A stretch of 51,444 nt of DNA from Clostridia bacterium. Its GTDB lineage: Bacteria; Bacillota; Clostridia; Christensenellales; Aristaeellaceae. The notes under the pieces are model-generated. The model was given only the letters and a program-made list of their open reading frames with translations, was not told the DNA's origin and made no database searches. The stretch lies in NCBI GenBank assembly GCA_017523615.1, contig JAFWWK010000069.1, positions 1 to 51,444 on the forward strand, read 5' to 3'. The position numbers and the translations under genes were made by a program. Below, piece by piece: positions 43,467-51,444 of the stretch (position 1 is the stretch's first letter; every line of letters begins with the position of its first letter).

Positions 43467-45655
43467 GATTTATCACCTCCCTGGCGCTTATTTCCTTTAT
43501 ATTCCAAGCACAGCATAGTCAGGTCGTCAAACTGCTCCGCATCTCTGACAAAATCGTTCACAGCCCTTTTGACGCTTGCCAGGGTCTCCTCAGGCGCGGC
43601 TTCCGGGGTCTCATTCAGTGCCGCCACCACACGGTCGATCCCGAACATCTCGTTTTTCGCGTTGGTGGCTTCCGGCAGGCCGTCGGTGTATGTGAACAGC
43701 CTGGCGCCTGGCTTGAGAAGGATCTCGTATTCCCGGTATTTCATTCCCTCCATACCGCCTATGACGAACCCGTGCACATCCTTGATCGGGGTATAGGGCT
43801 CTCCCGGCTGCTTCAGGATGGGATATTCATGCCCGGCATTGGCGGCGGTCAGTTTGCCAGTGGAAAGCTCCAGGATACCCAGCCACACGGTAACGAACAT
43901 CCCCGCTTCATTATTTGAGCAGATAGCATCGTTGGTTTTCATCAGGATGTCCGCGGCAGAATGCCCGAGCATGGCGCAGCTTTGCAGGATGATCTTGGAG
44001 GCCATCATAAACAGAGCGGCGGGAACGCCCTTGCCGGAAACGTCGGCGGCCACCATGCACAGATGGTCGTCGTCGATCAGGAAATAATCGTAAAAATCAC
44101 CGCCGACCTCCTTGGCGGGATCCATGCTTGCATAAATGTCAAAGTCCGGCCGGTCAGGGAACGCGGGAAAAATGTGGGGGATCATGGCGGTCTGGATGCG
44201 GGTGGCCATGCCCAGCTCGGTGCTGACGCGTTCGTTTTCGGCGGTCACGGTCCTGACCTGCTCCATGTAATCCACCGTTTTCTGGGAAATGTCGGCAAAG
44301 GAACGGGCCAGTTCTTCCACCTCGTCCCCGGTGCGGAAGGCGTCCTCCATCCGGAACACCGGGTCGTCTACGTCCAGCTGGGAAATGCGCCTGGTAATGG
44401 AGTTGATGGGTTTAACGATCCTTTTGCCCAGGATCAGAGCCCCGCCCAACACCACCAGGGTAATGCCGATCAGCAGTATACGGGAAGAGGCCCTCGCCTT
44501 GCCCGTCCGGTCGATGTATTCCGCGTTGGTCTCTTCCTCTATGGCGCGATAATTGTCCCTTAGGAGCGCACCGGACTGACCGGCCACCTCCAGGCTGCAC
44601 ACCGAGATCAGCGTCCAGCCTACGGTCTCCATCGGGGCGCCGATGATATAATACTCTCCGTCCTCCAGGCGGACAGTCTTCATATCGGTGACATCCTGCA
44701 TCGCGTCCTCGATCACAGCCGCCAGCTCCGTGTTGTCCGAAAGCCTCAGGTCCGTGGCTTCGCCGGAGGACTTAACTCCGAAATACCCTTCGGACCGGGG
44801 CGAAAACACCACGTGCCCATATTGGTTGATCACGCAAAGGAACGTCCCATCCTCGTCCGACGCCTGCACCGCATCCCGCATGGAGGTCAGGAACAGGTCA
44901 GACCCCACCACGGCGATCAATTCGCCGTCCAGATATACCGGCATCGCGCCTACGATCCCGATGTCGCCGGTAAAGGCGTCCACTTCGACGTCGGTAAAGA
45001 TCAGGCCTCCCGCTTCCACCGCCTGGATATACCAGGGGCGGGTCCGGGGATCATAAGGCACCGGAGCTCCCGAAGCATCGAACTTTGACACGGTGCGGTC
45101 GTCCGTCACCAGGAAAACACCGTCGGGCAGGGCGATAAAGCAGGAGTTGGTCTCCGCCGACACACCGAACAGCGATACCATCAGGTCCGACATATTGGCG
45201 GCGATGCCCACGCGCCTTTCAAGCTCCGGGTCACTCAGGTCCACGCCCTCCGCAAGGATCAATTGTGTGAGCACTTCGCCGTTTCTTTGCGGATCGGGGC
45301 CTTGATACGGCGCCGAAGGCACCAGATCCGCGTTGGCAAATAGCTTCCCGGCATAATCCCCCAGCATCTGCACACGGACTCCCAAGCTGTGGAACATCTG
45401 GTCCGCCAGGACAGCCTGAAGCTCCGTGGTCCGGGACATGGTCTTTTCCACCACCGAATCCATGATACCGTTCGTGGTATCCTCTATGGCTGCCTGCTGG
45501 CGCGCGCTGGTTTCCCCGGCCAGATTGATCAGTATATTTTCCTGGTACTGGGAGATGATCAGAAACGCGGCGGACATAAGGAGCACTGTGACCAGGATCA
45601 GGTTGAACACCTTGGACTGGATCCCGCCGATGACCATGTGTTTAAAACGTTTCAT
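43463..45655 (-). CDS. Membrane-bound sensor PP2C (SpoIIE/RsbU-like) phosphatase with dCache and HAMP
   Basis: 730 residues from the ATG at 45655 (a GTG at 45664 is possible). TM1 at about 17-37; extracellular dCache-type sensor with YDPRTRPWYIQAVEAGGLIFTDVEVD; TM2 at about 395-415; HAMP; a coiled linker; then PP2C with ASMDPAKEVGGDFYDYF, VAADVSGKGVPAALFM, YTDGLPEATN and QFDDLTMLCLEY, the metal-binding aspartates. It dephosphorylates the STAS proteins on an external signal. First gene of the operon. Confidence 0.95.
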   Translation of the reverse strand: MKRFKHMVIGGIQSKVFNLILVTVLLMSAAFLIISQYQENILINLAGETSARQQAAIEDTTNGIMDSVVEKTMSRTTELQAVLADQMFHSLGVRVQMLGDYAGKLFANADLVPSAPYQGPDPQRNGEVLTQLILAEGVDLSDPELERRVGIAANMSDLMVSLFGVSAETNSCFIALPDGVFLVTDDRTVSKFDASGAPVPYDPRTRPWYIQAVEAGGLIFTDVEVDAFTGDIGIVGAMPVYLDGELIAVVGSDLFLTSMRDAVQASDEDGTFLCVINQYGHVVFSPRSEGYFGVKSSGEATDLRLSDNTELAAVIEDAMQDVTDMKTVRLEDGEYYIIGAPMETVGWTLISVCSLEVAGQSGALLRDNYRAIEEETNAEYIDRTGKARASSRILLIGITLVVLGGALILGKRIVKPINSITRRISQLDVDDPVFRMEDAFRTGDEVEELARSFADISQKTVDYMEQVRTVTAENERVSTELGMATRIQTAMIPHIFPAFPDRPDFDIYASMDPAKEVGGDFYDYFLIDDDHLCMVAADVSGKGVPAALFMMASKIILQSCAMLGHSAADILMKTNDAICSNNEAGMFVTVWLGILELSTGKLTAANAGHEYPILKQPGEPYTPIKDVHGFVIGGMEGMKYREYEILLKPGARLFTYTDGLPEATNAKNEMFGIDRVVAALNETPEAAPEETLASVKRAVNDFVRDAEQFDDLTMLCLEYKGNKRQGGDKS

Positions 45656-45750
45656 ATCCTGCACCTTTCGTGATCATCCTGTGCGGGCCCCGGGCGGGAA
45701 AACCGTGTTTCCAGGGAAAAACGTTCCCCGAAGCCCCGATCCTGCCTTTC

Positions 45751-45779
45751 ATTATATCATGCTTCGCGGCGTAAAAACA
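45751..45779 (-). promoter_or_regulatory. Promoter of the partner-switching operon
   Basis: Minus strand TATAAT (45756-45751) with a TGA just before it (TGATATAAT); the -35 region (about 45779-45774) is poor. Leader about 90 nt. Confidence 0.5.
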
Positions 45780-45960
45780 GATGCTTTTCCCCGATAATAA
45801 AAAAAAGTTGCATGTTTCACTGTTCTTTTCCCGTTTGCGCCCGCTGTCTTCGTCTCCTTTTTTTTGATCATCATTCGGTATCTTTGAAGCGATCCCCTTC
45901 TCCCCCGATGATGATACCCGGCCGCGGCAAATACGCGTTCCGCCGCGTGCCGCCTGCGGA

Positions 45961-45989
45961 TTGACAGGTACGGTGAAAAGCAATACAAT
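45961..45989 (+). promoter_or_regulatory. Promoter of the lipase-GH113-NapH operon
   Basis: TTGACA (45961-45966), 17-bp spacer, TACAAT (45984-45989). It rules out the upstream TTG at 45961 as a start codon. With the divergent promoter it accounts for the 45656-46038 gap. Confidence 0.8.
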
Positions 45990-46038
45990 TATTTTATCAT
46001 GGCAGCGTGACGCAGCGCGGCCTTTCCGGAGGCGTCCC

Positions 46039-47055
46039 ATGGCAGAATTTTCACACGATACGAAAAACGGCGGACTGTTCAACGAAGAAGGCCTTGTGCT
46101 CTCCTCCGATTACAGCCGCGTAATGGAAACGCGGGTCATTCCTTTTCTTGCAAGTCACCGCACCGACCTGAGAGTAAACCGCGGCGGCGTCAGCCTTTTC
46201 ACCTCCCGGTTCGTCCCGGAAGGGACGCCCCGCGGTACGGTAATGATCGTCCATGGCTTTACCGAAAACATCGAAAAGTACGCCGAGATCATCCACTCTC
46301 TTCTGAAGAACGGCTGGTGCATCCTGGCCTACGACCAGCGGGGACACGGCAGATCCGGACGCAAGAGCGGCATACAGGACCTGTCGCTCACCCACGTGGA
46401 CCGTTTTGAGGACTATGTTGAGGATATGAAGGCCGTCGTCACCGAGGTCCTCGTACCGATGCCCGGGCCGAAAGTGCTGTTATGCCATTCCATGGGCGGC
46501 GCGGTTTCCGCCATGTACCTGGAAAACGAACACAGCCCCTTTGAACGGGCGGTGTTCTTATCGCCGATGATCGCGCCAAACCTGGGCGGCGCGCCCGCGT
46601 CCCTGGTGAAAGCGGTATGTCGGGTGCCCATCACCCTGGGCCTTGGACAGCGCCGAGCTTTCATATCCCGGCCCTATGCCGGTCCTGAAGATTTCGACAC
46701 CTCCTGCGCCACGGGACGGGAACGTTTCAACTGGTATGAGACTCTTCGCGGGGCCACCGCGGAATTTACGAACAACGGTCCCTCCTACCGCTGGGCCCTG
46801 GAGGCCATTAACGTGACCAAGAAACTGCTGGGTCCCGGTATGCCGGAAAAGATATCCATCCCTGTTCGGGTCTTCGGCGCCGAAAACGATTCCAGCGTCA
46901 TCCCCTCCGCCCAGGAAGCGTTCGTTTCGCATCTGAAAAACGGCTCCCTGGAACGGGTCCCCGGATCAAAGCACGAGATCTACCGTTCGCCCGACAGCGT
47001 CCTTTTCCCCTGGTGGCGGCGAGTCCTTTCCTTCCTTGCCGGCGAAACCGCCTGA
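46039..47055 (+). CDS. Alpha/beta hydrolase, monoacylglycerol lipase/lysophospholipase-like
   Basis: 338 residues from the ATG at 46039 (GGAGG 6 nt upstream). Motifs: VMIVHGFTENIEKYAE, LAYDQRGHGRSGRKSG, LLCHSMGGAVSAMYLE with the nucleophile Ser, then GAENDSSVIPSAQE (Asp) and GSKHEIYRS (His). The pattern is that of PldB/monoacylglycerol lipases (Hydrolase_4). No signal peptide. First gene of a three-gene unit. Confidence 0.88.
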   Translation: MAEFSHDTKNGGLFNEEGLVLSSDYSRVMETRVIPFLASHRTDLRVNRGGVSLFTSRFVPEGTPRGTVMIVHGFTENIEKYAEIIHSLLKNGWCILAYDQRGHGRSGRKSGIQDLSLTHVDRFEDYVEDMKAVVTEVLVPMPGPKVLLCHSMGGAVSAMYLENEHSPFERAVFLSPMIAPNLGGAPASLVKAVCRVPITLGLGQRRAFISRPYAGPEDFDTSCATGRERFNWYETLRGATAEFTNNGPSYRWALEAINVTKKLLGPGMPEKISIPVRVFGAENDSSVIPSAQEAFVSHLKNGSLERVPGSKHEIYRSPDSVLFPWWRRVLSFLAGETA

Positions 47056-47111
47056 ATCAAATGGATACTGCGACCGCCACAGCACCCGCCGCCCGATCGG
47101 AGGACGGACCC

Positions 47112-48098
47112 ATGCCGGATCATTCTTTCGACAATACCTTCCTGAACGCCTACACCTTCGGCTTCTGCGAAAAACGCGGATTCACCCTGGGAAGCGCCTG
47201 GAGGCATTCCCTTGACCTGATGGCCGAAACCACCCGCTGCAACGCGGTCATCCTGCCGGTCTGCGCCTGGCAGGAGCATTGCTATTCAACGGACATCGTC
47301 TCCTCCGGCCCCGACGTAATGGACGCTGAGGACGTTCGCCGCGTTTCATCCCGCGCCCGTGAACTGGGCCTTAAAGTGATCCTGAAGGCCATGGTGAACT
47401 GCCGGGACGGGTACTGGCGGGCATATATCCGCTTTTTCGACGAATCGGTCCCTGTGGAACCGGGATGGGGAGACTGGTTCCCCCATTGGACGGACCATGT
47501 GTGTGCCGTCGCCGAGATGGCCCGGGACAACGCCGCGGATCTTTTCTGCGTCGGATGCGAAATGGTGGGCACGGACCACAGGGCGGATGAATGGCGCCGT
47601 CTTTGCCGCCAGGTACGGGATATCTACCCCGGGCCCATCACCTACAACTGCGACAAATACCAGGAGGACCGCGTCACATGGTGGGACGCGGTGGATGTGA
47701 TCTCCTCCTCCGGCTACTATCCCATCGGCTGCATCGGCGAAAACCTCCTCCGCATCCGGAAAACGGCGGAACAAGCCGGTAAACCCTTTATGTTCATGGA
47801 ATGCGGCTGCCCTTCAAGGAGAAACAGCGATACCCGGCCCAATGACTGGCGATACGGCGAAGGGACCGATCCGGAGACCCAAGCAAGGTGGTACGCGGCT
47901 TTCCTTCGCGCGCTCAGGGAATACCCCTTCGTCCGCGGCGTCGGCTGGTGGGACTGGTCCGCCACCCGGCTCTATCCCGAATATGCGGGAACGGACAATA
48001 ACGGCTACTGCACCTTCGGGAAACCCGCCAATGCGCTGCTGGCCCGTTTCGGGGATGAAATACGCAGTTCAGTCACGGATAAGATCCGCAAAAATTAA
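47112..48098 (+). CDS. GH113-like (beta-mannanase-type) TIM-barrel glycosidase
   Basis: 328 residues from the ATG at 47112, GGAGG 8 nt upstream; the frame overlaps the previous gene further upstream. LFCVGCEMVGTDHRADEWRRL has the presumed acid/base Glu and FMFMECGCPSRRN the nucleophile Glu; VRGVGWWDWSATRLYPEYAG and YCTFGKPANALL are typical C-terminal blocks. No signal peptide. It may act on intracellular manno- or gluco-oligosaccharides. The family match is by pattern only. Confidence 0.75.
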   Translation: MPDHSFDNTFLNAYTFGFCEKRGFTLGSAWRHSLDLMAETTRCNAVILPVCAWQEHCYSTDIVSSGPDVMDAEDVRRVSSRARELGLKVILKAMVNCRDGYWRAYIRFFDESVPVEPGWGDWFPHWTDHVCAVAEMARDNAADLFCVGCEMVGTDHRADEWRRLCRQVRDIYPGPITYNCDKYQEDRVTWWDAVDVISSSGYYPIGCIGENLLRIRKTAEQAGKPFMFMECGCPSRRNSDTRPNDWRYGEGTDPETQARWYAAFLRALREYPFVRGVGWWDWSATRLYPEYAGTDNNGYCTFGKPANALLARFGDEIRSSVTDKIRKN

Positions 48099-48113
48099 CA
48101 AGAGGAAAACCAA

Positions 48114-48932
48114 ATGAAGAAATATGCCCTGCCCCTTGTCATGCTGACCGTATTCGAGGCCATAGCGATCACATTATGGCTGACGAAGGAAAACATTTTT
48201 TACCTTTTCAACTTCAGCTACATCGGCTGTTCCATTGCCTTGGGCATGGTGCTGTATATCAGGAAATATCCCCATGCCCGGCGCGTCGTCCAGCTGCTTG
48301 TGGGATTGTATATGCTGGTCTATCTCGGTCTTGTCAGCAATGAAAATATGCAGATCGAGGGGTTCTGGTATTACCTGTTCACAGGTGTCTTTGAGGCCGC
48401 GACGATCCATTACGCGGTGGCAAAGATCTTTGGACCTCTCCTGTTCGGGCGCGGCTGGTGCGGTTATGCCTGCTGGACGGCGATGGTCCTGGATCTGTTC
48501 CCCTGGAAAGTACCCGCCGCACCGCGAAAGAAGCTGGGATGGATCCGGTATGTCACTTTTGCCCTGTCGCTGATCTTCGTCGCGGCGCTGTTCCTCACGC
48601 ACACCGGAAACCTCGAAAGGATCATGTTCTGGGCTTTTGTCATCGGCAACTTCCTGTATTACACCGTCGGGATCGGACTTGCGTACGCGTTCAAGGACAA
48701 CCGCGCGTTCTGCAAATATATCTGCCCCATCACGGTGTTTTTGAAGCCCATGAGCTATTTTGCCCTTCTCAGGGTCAAATGCGATAAGCAGAAATGCGTA
48801 TCCTGTGGAAAATGCAAACGGGTATGCCCGATGAACGTGGACGTCACGGATAATTCAAGAAAGCGGAAAAACGGCACCGAGTGCATCCTTTGCATGGAAT
48901 GCGTCAGGAACTGCCCCAAAAAAGCGCTGTGA
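48114..48932 (+). CDS. NapH/CcoG-like membrane 4Fe-4S protein
   Basis: 272 residues, GAGGAAA upstream. About six transmembrane helices, with GRGWCGYACWTAMVLDL (CxxxC in the membrane loop) and FCKYICPITVFLKP. Two ferredoxin-type clusters lie at the C-terminus: CDKQKCVSCGKCKRVCP and CILCMECVRNCP. It transfers electrons across or at the membrane; the partner is unknown. 15 bp behind the GH113-like gene. Confidence 0.9.
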   Translation: MKKYALPLVMLTVFEAIAITLWLTKENIFYLFNFSYIGCSIALGMVLYIRKYPHARRVVQLLVGLYMLVYLGLVSNENMQIEGFWYYLFTGVFEAATIHYAVAKIFGPLLFGRGWCGYACWTAMVLDLFPWKVPAAPRKKLGWIRYVTFALSLIFVAALFLTHTGNLERIMFWAFVIGNFLYYTVGIGLAYAFKDNRAFCKYICPITVFLKPMSYFALLRVKCDKQKCVSCGKCKRVCPMNVDVTDNSRKRKNGTECILCMECVRNCPKKAL

Positions 48933-49221
48933 CCGCTGCCTTGCCGCCGCCTGAAGAATAAAGCCTGTTTTCAGGCCACGCTTCTTCACGGACTTTTATA
49001 GGGACCGATCAAGAGGCTTCCGTATGCGTGAAAAAGGAAAAAATACGGATAGTCAACGGCGCGGTGTTCCCGGTTTGTTATGATCCGGACGCGTGCCTTG
49101 CGCCGCGGAATGACCCGCGTCATCAGAGCGCGTCGGCGCCCGCCGCAGAAAACAGGATCGGCGGTACATTCCGGCCACTTTGATCGCGCCTCCAAGGATC
49201 TATGAAAGGGGGAATTGCGCC

Positions 49222-49647
49222 ATGGCCCTCGTTTTCCCGATGGCTCTGGTGGTGATATCCAATATTTTCTACCGGATCTGCACCAGATCCGTGTCGAAAG
49301 AGATCGATCCCTACGCCTCGCTGATCGTAACATATCTGGTTGGCGCAGCGGCAAGCGCAGTGCTTTACTTTACCCTCGGATCCGGCGGAAACCTGATCAG
49401 GGAATATGGAAAACTGAACTGGGCTTCCTTTGTCCTCGGCATCGTGATCGTCGGCCTGGAAGCGGGATGGATCAGCGCCTATAAAGCAGGATGGCAGGTG
49501 AGCACCGGATTCATCGTGCAGAGCGCGTTCCTGGCGGCGGCGCTCCTGCTGGTCGGTTTTTTTCTTTATCACGAAACGATCACCTGGAACAAACTGGCCG
49601 GGGTAGCCCTCTGCCTGATCGGTCTTGTGTTTATCAATATCAAATAA
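49222..49647 (+). CDS. Half-size EamA-like membrane protein
   Basis: 141 residues with four to five helices, from the ATG at 49222 (AGGGGG upstream). It covers one EamA repeat (SLIVTYLVGAAASAVLYF, FVLGIVIVGLEAGWI, LAGVALCLIGLVFINIK). It may function as a dimer like small multidrug transporters. The gap 48933-49221 shows nothing else. Confidence 0.8.
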   Translation: MALVFPMALVVISNIFYRICTRSVSKEIDPYASLIVTYLVGAAASAVLYFTLGSGGNLIREYGKLNWASFVLGIVIVGLEAGWISAYKAGWQVSTGFIVQSAFLAAALLLVGFFLYHETITWNKLAGVALCLIGLVFINIK

Positions 49648-49672
49648 GGCGGAACGCTGGCAGGAGACGCAC

Positions 49673-50215
49673 ATGGGCACAGAAAAGCTGATCGAAACAA
49701 AGCGTCTGGTCATCCGGAAATTCCGTGATGACGACGCTCAAGCGTTATATGAGAACCACCTGGACGGAGAGGTGAAAAAATGGTTCCCCAACGAATGCTA
49801 CGCCGATCCCGGGGAAGCGCTGGACGCCGTCCGCTTCTATGCCGAATGCGTGGACAGAGGGGAACTGCCCTTCGTGCTTGCCGCGGAGCTGAAAGAAACG
49901 GGACAGCTGATCGGCGACGCAGGGGTCAGCCGGGTGGAAGGCAGGCCTCTTGAGACCGAGGTCGGATACTGTATCGGCCGGGAGTATCGCCGCAGGGGTT
50001 ACGCCTCGGAGCTTCTTGACGCGATCTCCGCTTACACGGCCTCCCGTTTTGGGACCATTGCGGTCTATGGCCGCGTGATCTGCGGAAACGAAGCGTCCGT
50101 AAAGGTGCTGGAAAAGAACGCCTACCGGTTCATCGTCAAAGAGTTCGGCGCGGAAGACGATCCGTACGGAAACGGGATGCTGGTGTTCAGGAAAGAATTC
50201 AAAACGAAGAGATAG
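49673..50215 (+). CDS. GNAT-family N-acetyltransferase (RimJ-like)
   Basis: 180 residues, GGAG upstream. ETKRLVIRKFRDDDAQALY, YCIGREYRRRGYASELLDAI (acetyl-CoA pyrophosphate loop R-R-G-Y/A) and GNEASVKVLEKNAYRFIV. It resembles acetyltransferases acting on ribosomal protein or small-molecule amines. The start lies 25 bp after the EamA-like gene stop. Confidence 0.92.
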   Translation: MGTEKLIETKRLVIRKFRDDDAQALYENHLDGEVKKWFPNECYADPGEALDAVRFYAECVDRGELPFVLAAELKETGQLIGDAGVSRVEGRPLETEVGYCIGREYRRRGYASELLDAISAYTASRFGTIAVYGRVICGNEASVKVLEKNAYRFIVKEFGAEDDPYGNGMLVFRKEFKTKR

Positions 50216-50281
50216 ATCATTTGTCAAGCCTTTTTCCACTGGTTCGGCGGCATGCGGGAAATAGGATCTTTTCTGTTTGTG

Positions 50282-50467
50282 TCAGGCAGGGGAAGAAAAC
50301 ATTTTCTGCCTGATTAGCTGCTTGATGCGTTCTTCAAGAATAGTGCTGCTTTTCGCGCTGAATTGCAGGAAGACGGGATATGTCCCGTTGCCAATGATGA
50401 GAACAAGTGTCGGCTTTTTTGCTTTCTTCGATTCTTTGATAACCAAGCTATCATTCTTGTTGGTCAA
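50282..50467 (-). CDS. TnpW-like transposon-encoded small protein
   Basis: 61 residues, TTG start with AGGAGG 4 nt upstream and no in-frame ATG. The core NGTYPVFLQFSAKSSTILEERIKQLIRQ matches the pattern of TnpW proteins (TY-V---FS--A-----DKI-RLI) found in conjugative transposons of Clostridia. No other transposon gene is nearby. Confidence 0.6.
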   Translation of the reverse strand: MTNKNDSLVIKESKKAKKPTLVLIIGNGTYPVFLQFSAKSSTILEERIKQLIRQKMFSSPA

Positions 50468-50633
50468 TGTGCCTCCTTTCTGTACTCATGGTGCATAGAT
50501 TTGATTGAAGGAATCTGGCAAAGTGGCAGAAGTTTTTTCTTGGACTTTGGCTCGACAGTCCGGGATTCTACATTGAGGCACATCAGCACCGGTTGATTTA
50601 CATAAGGTTGACTATTTCACGAGGGAAATCTGC

Positions 50634-51380
50634 ATGTTAAGAAAGACTTATGTTTCTATTGGTATAGCAACAGCTCTTACGGTTATTCATCCTGGCACAG
50701 TTGCAAGCTGTGTGTTCGCAATAATTGGAGGAGCTGTTGGCGGGTGGCTTCCTGATATTGATTTGAATACCAAAAAGAAAATCAATAAGCCCGATGACGA
50801 TGATTATACCGATTATACCCGCGATGGAGTGTATTATGACCCGGAGATTTATGGAGAAGTTGGAAATGATCATCCAGGTTTTTTTCATGACAATGAGCTA
50901 ACTCAAAGTGCAATTCAGCTGGTAATCATTATCAGCTTAGCGCTTCTTGCAGACAGCTATTTCAAGCATGGAATCATTGAGTATTTTGCTAACAATTTCG
51001 GGCTTAGAACAATCATCGGTTTGATCGCTTTTGTTGGCCTGATCATCGTGGGAGTCCATACAAGTCATCGAACCTTTACTCACTCAATTGTCGGATGTAC
51101 TTTGTTCAGTGTGGCAATTTGGCTTTTTGCTGAGCCTCTGGGTATTGCATTCGTTTGTGGATTTCTAGCGCACATCATCATCGATATTCTTAACAAGAAA
51201 CCCGGCAATCAATATTTTTGGCCAATTAAGCCACGCATCTACCTGAATATGTTTCCATCGAATGGAAAATGCAACAACGTTCTTGGAAATGCAGGCGTCA
51301 TTCTAATAGCGTCCTCATTCCATCTCGCGATAGACAGCAGAAAGGGAATGATCCATGATCAGAATTGCACTTGTGGATGA
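50634..51380 (+). CDS. YdjM-like (DUF457) membrane-bound metal-dependent hydrolase
   Basis: 248 residues with four to five hydrophobic segments. Conserved histidine and aspartate motifs: GGWLPDIDLN, VHTSHRTFTHSIVG, LAHIIIDILNKK. Related to the LexA-regulated YdjM family. AT-richer than the neighbours, consistent with acquisition. A degenerate CTCGACA..CCGG.ATT element lies about 70 bp upstream. Confidence 0.8.
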   Translation: MLRKTYVSIGIATALTVIHPGTVASCVFAIIGGAVGGWLPDIDLNTKKKINKPDDDDYTDYTRDGVYYDPEIYGEVGNDHPGFFHDNELTQSAIQLVIIISLALLADSYFKHGIIEYFANNFGLRTIIGLIAFVGLIIVGVHTSHRTFTHSIVGCTLFSVAIWLFAEPLGIAFVCGFLAHIIIDILNKKPGNQYFWPIKPRIYLNMFPSNGKCNNVLGNAGVILIASSFHLAIDSRKGMIHDQNCTCG

Positions 51381-51444
51381 TGAAGCCCAGCATCGAGCCG
51401 CGCTGGAAAAGCATCTGGCAGCTTATTTCCGTGGGAGGGAGGAG
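51355..51444 (+). CDS. Response regulator, 5' end
   Basis: 30 codons (IRIALVDDEAQHRAALEKHL) before the window ends. LVDDE is the acidic pocket of a receiver domain; LytTR-type regulators often start this way. It overlaps the previous gene by 26 bp; AAGGGA precedes the ATG. Confidence 0.75.
   Translation, partial: MIRIALVDDEAQHRAALEKHLAAYFRGREE

Overview
The window looks like a chromosomal segment of a moderately GC-rich member of the Clostridia. The order tilS-hpt-ftsH, VanW and SH3-repeat exported proteins, strong AGGAGG ribosome binding sites, TTG/GTG starts, a SpoIIE/RsbW/STAS partner-switching operon and a TnpW-like transposon protein all point that way. The plant-polysaccharide hydrolases (GH53, GH43-like, GH113-like) suggest a gut or rumen inhabitant. 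The species assignment is inference; no rRNA is present.

Left part (1-7748): the end of a cysteine desulfurase gene, then tRNA-Ser(UGA) and tRNA-Ser(GCU). The 3' 65 bp of tRNA-Ser(GCU) is repeated 6.7 kb downstream (64/65 identical), which marks an integrated island. The island carries a minus-strand RiPP-type peptide cluster behind one strong promoter with a palindromic operator: TetR regulator, HPr-kinase-like ATPase, PqqD-like protein, radical SAM/SPASM enzyme, a 67-residue precursor peptide, a second PqqD, a TraX-family membrane protein, an S24/S26 peptidase and a broken ABC exporter. No integrase is left, but six copies of a TTGCAGACC motif lie inside the two att sites.

7749-10770 is an AT-richer accessory stretch: a leucine-rich-repeat protein, a frameshifted transglutaminase-like gene, a DUF4304 gene and an orphan gene. 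The middle two are separated by short inverted repeats that look like cassette boundaries.

11247-30616 holds a large protein with a coiled coil and a TerD-like C-terminus (MXAN_6230/SCO0854-like), an HTH/TPR regulator, an EamA transporter fused to a second membrane module, a secreted metallophosphoesterase, a flavodoxin, an MBL-rubredoxin fusion, sfsA, purC, an SH3-repeat exported protein, and a ter-type operon: terD, PRTase/TRSP protein, StiP-like protein, ATP-grasp and HAD. That last set corresponds to the proposed nucleoside-like-metabolite module of tellurium-resistance/stress systems.

30617-41497 is core chromosome: divergent terD/tilS promoters, tilS-hpt, ftsH, a VanW protein, a GH53 galactanase, a GH43-like enzyme, a YdcF-like protein and a hydrolase. 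41713-45655 is a five-gene partner-switching operon (PP2C phosphatase, RsbW-like kinase, two STAS proteins and an unrecognised, possibly ATPase-derived protein) without a visible sigma factor. 46039-48932 is an operon of a lipase-like hydrolase, a GH113-like enzyme and a NapH-like ferredoxin-type membrane protein. The window ends with a half-size EamA protein, a GNAT acetyltransferase, a TnpW-like orphan, a YdjM-like membrane hydrolase and the start of a response regulator.

A roughly 125-bp structured repeat occurs twice (20826-20950, 38672-38797). Both copies lie directly behind a minus-strand stop codon, and their hairpins change sequence but keep pairing.
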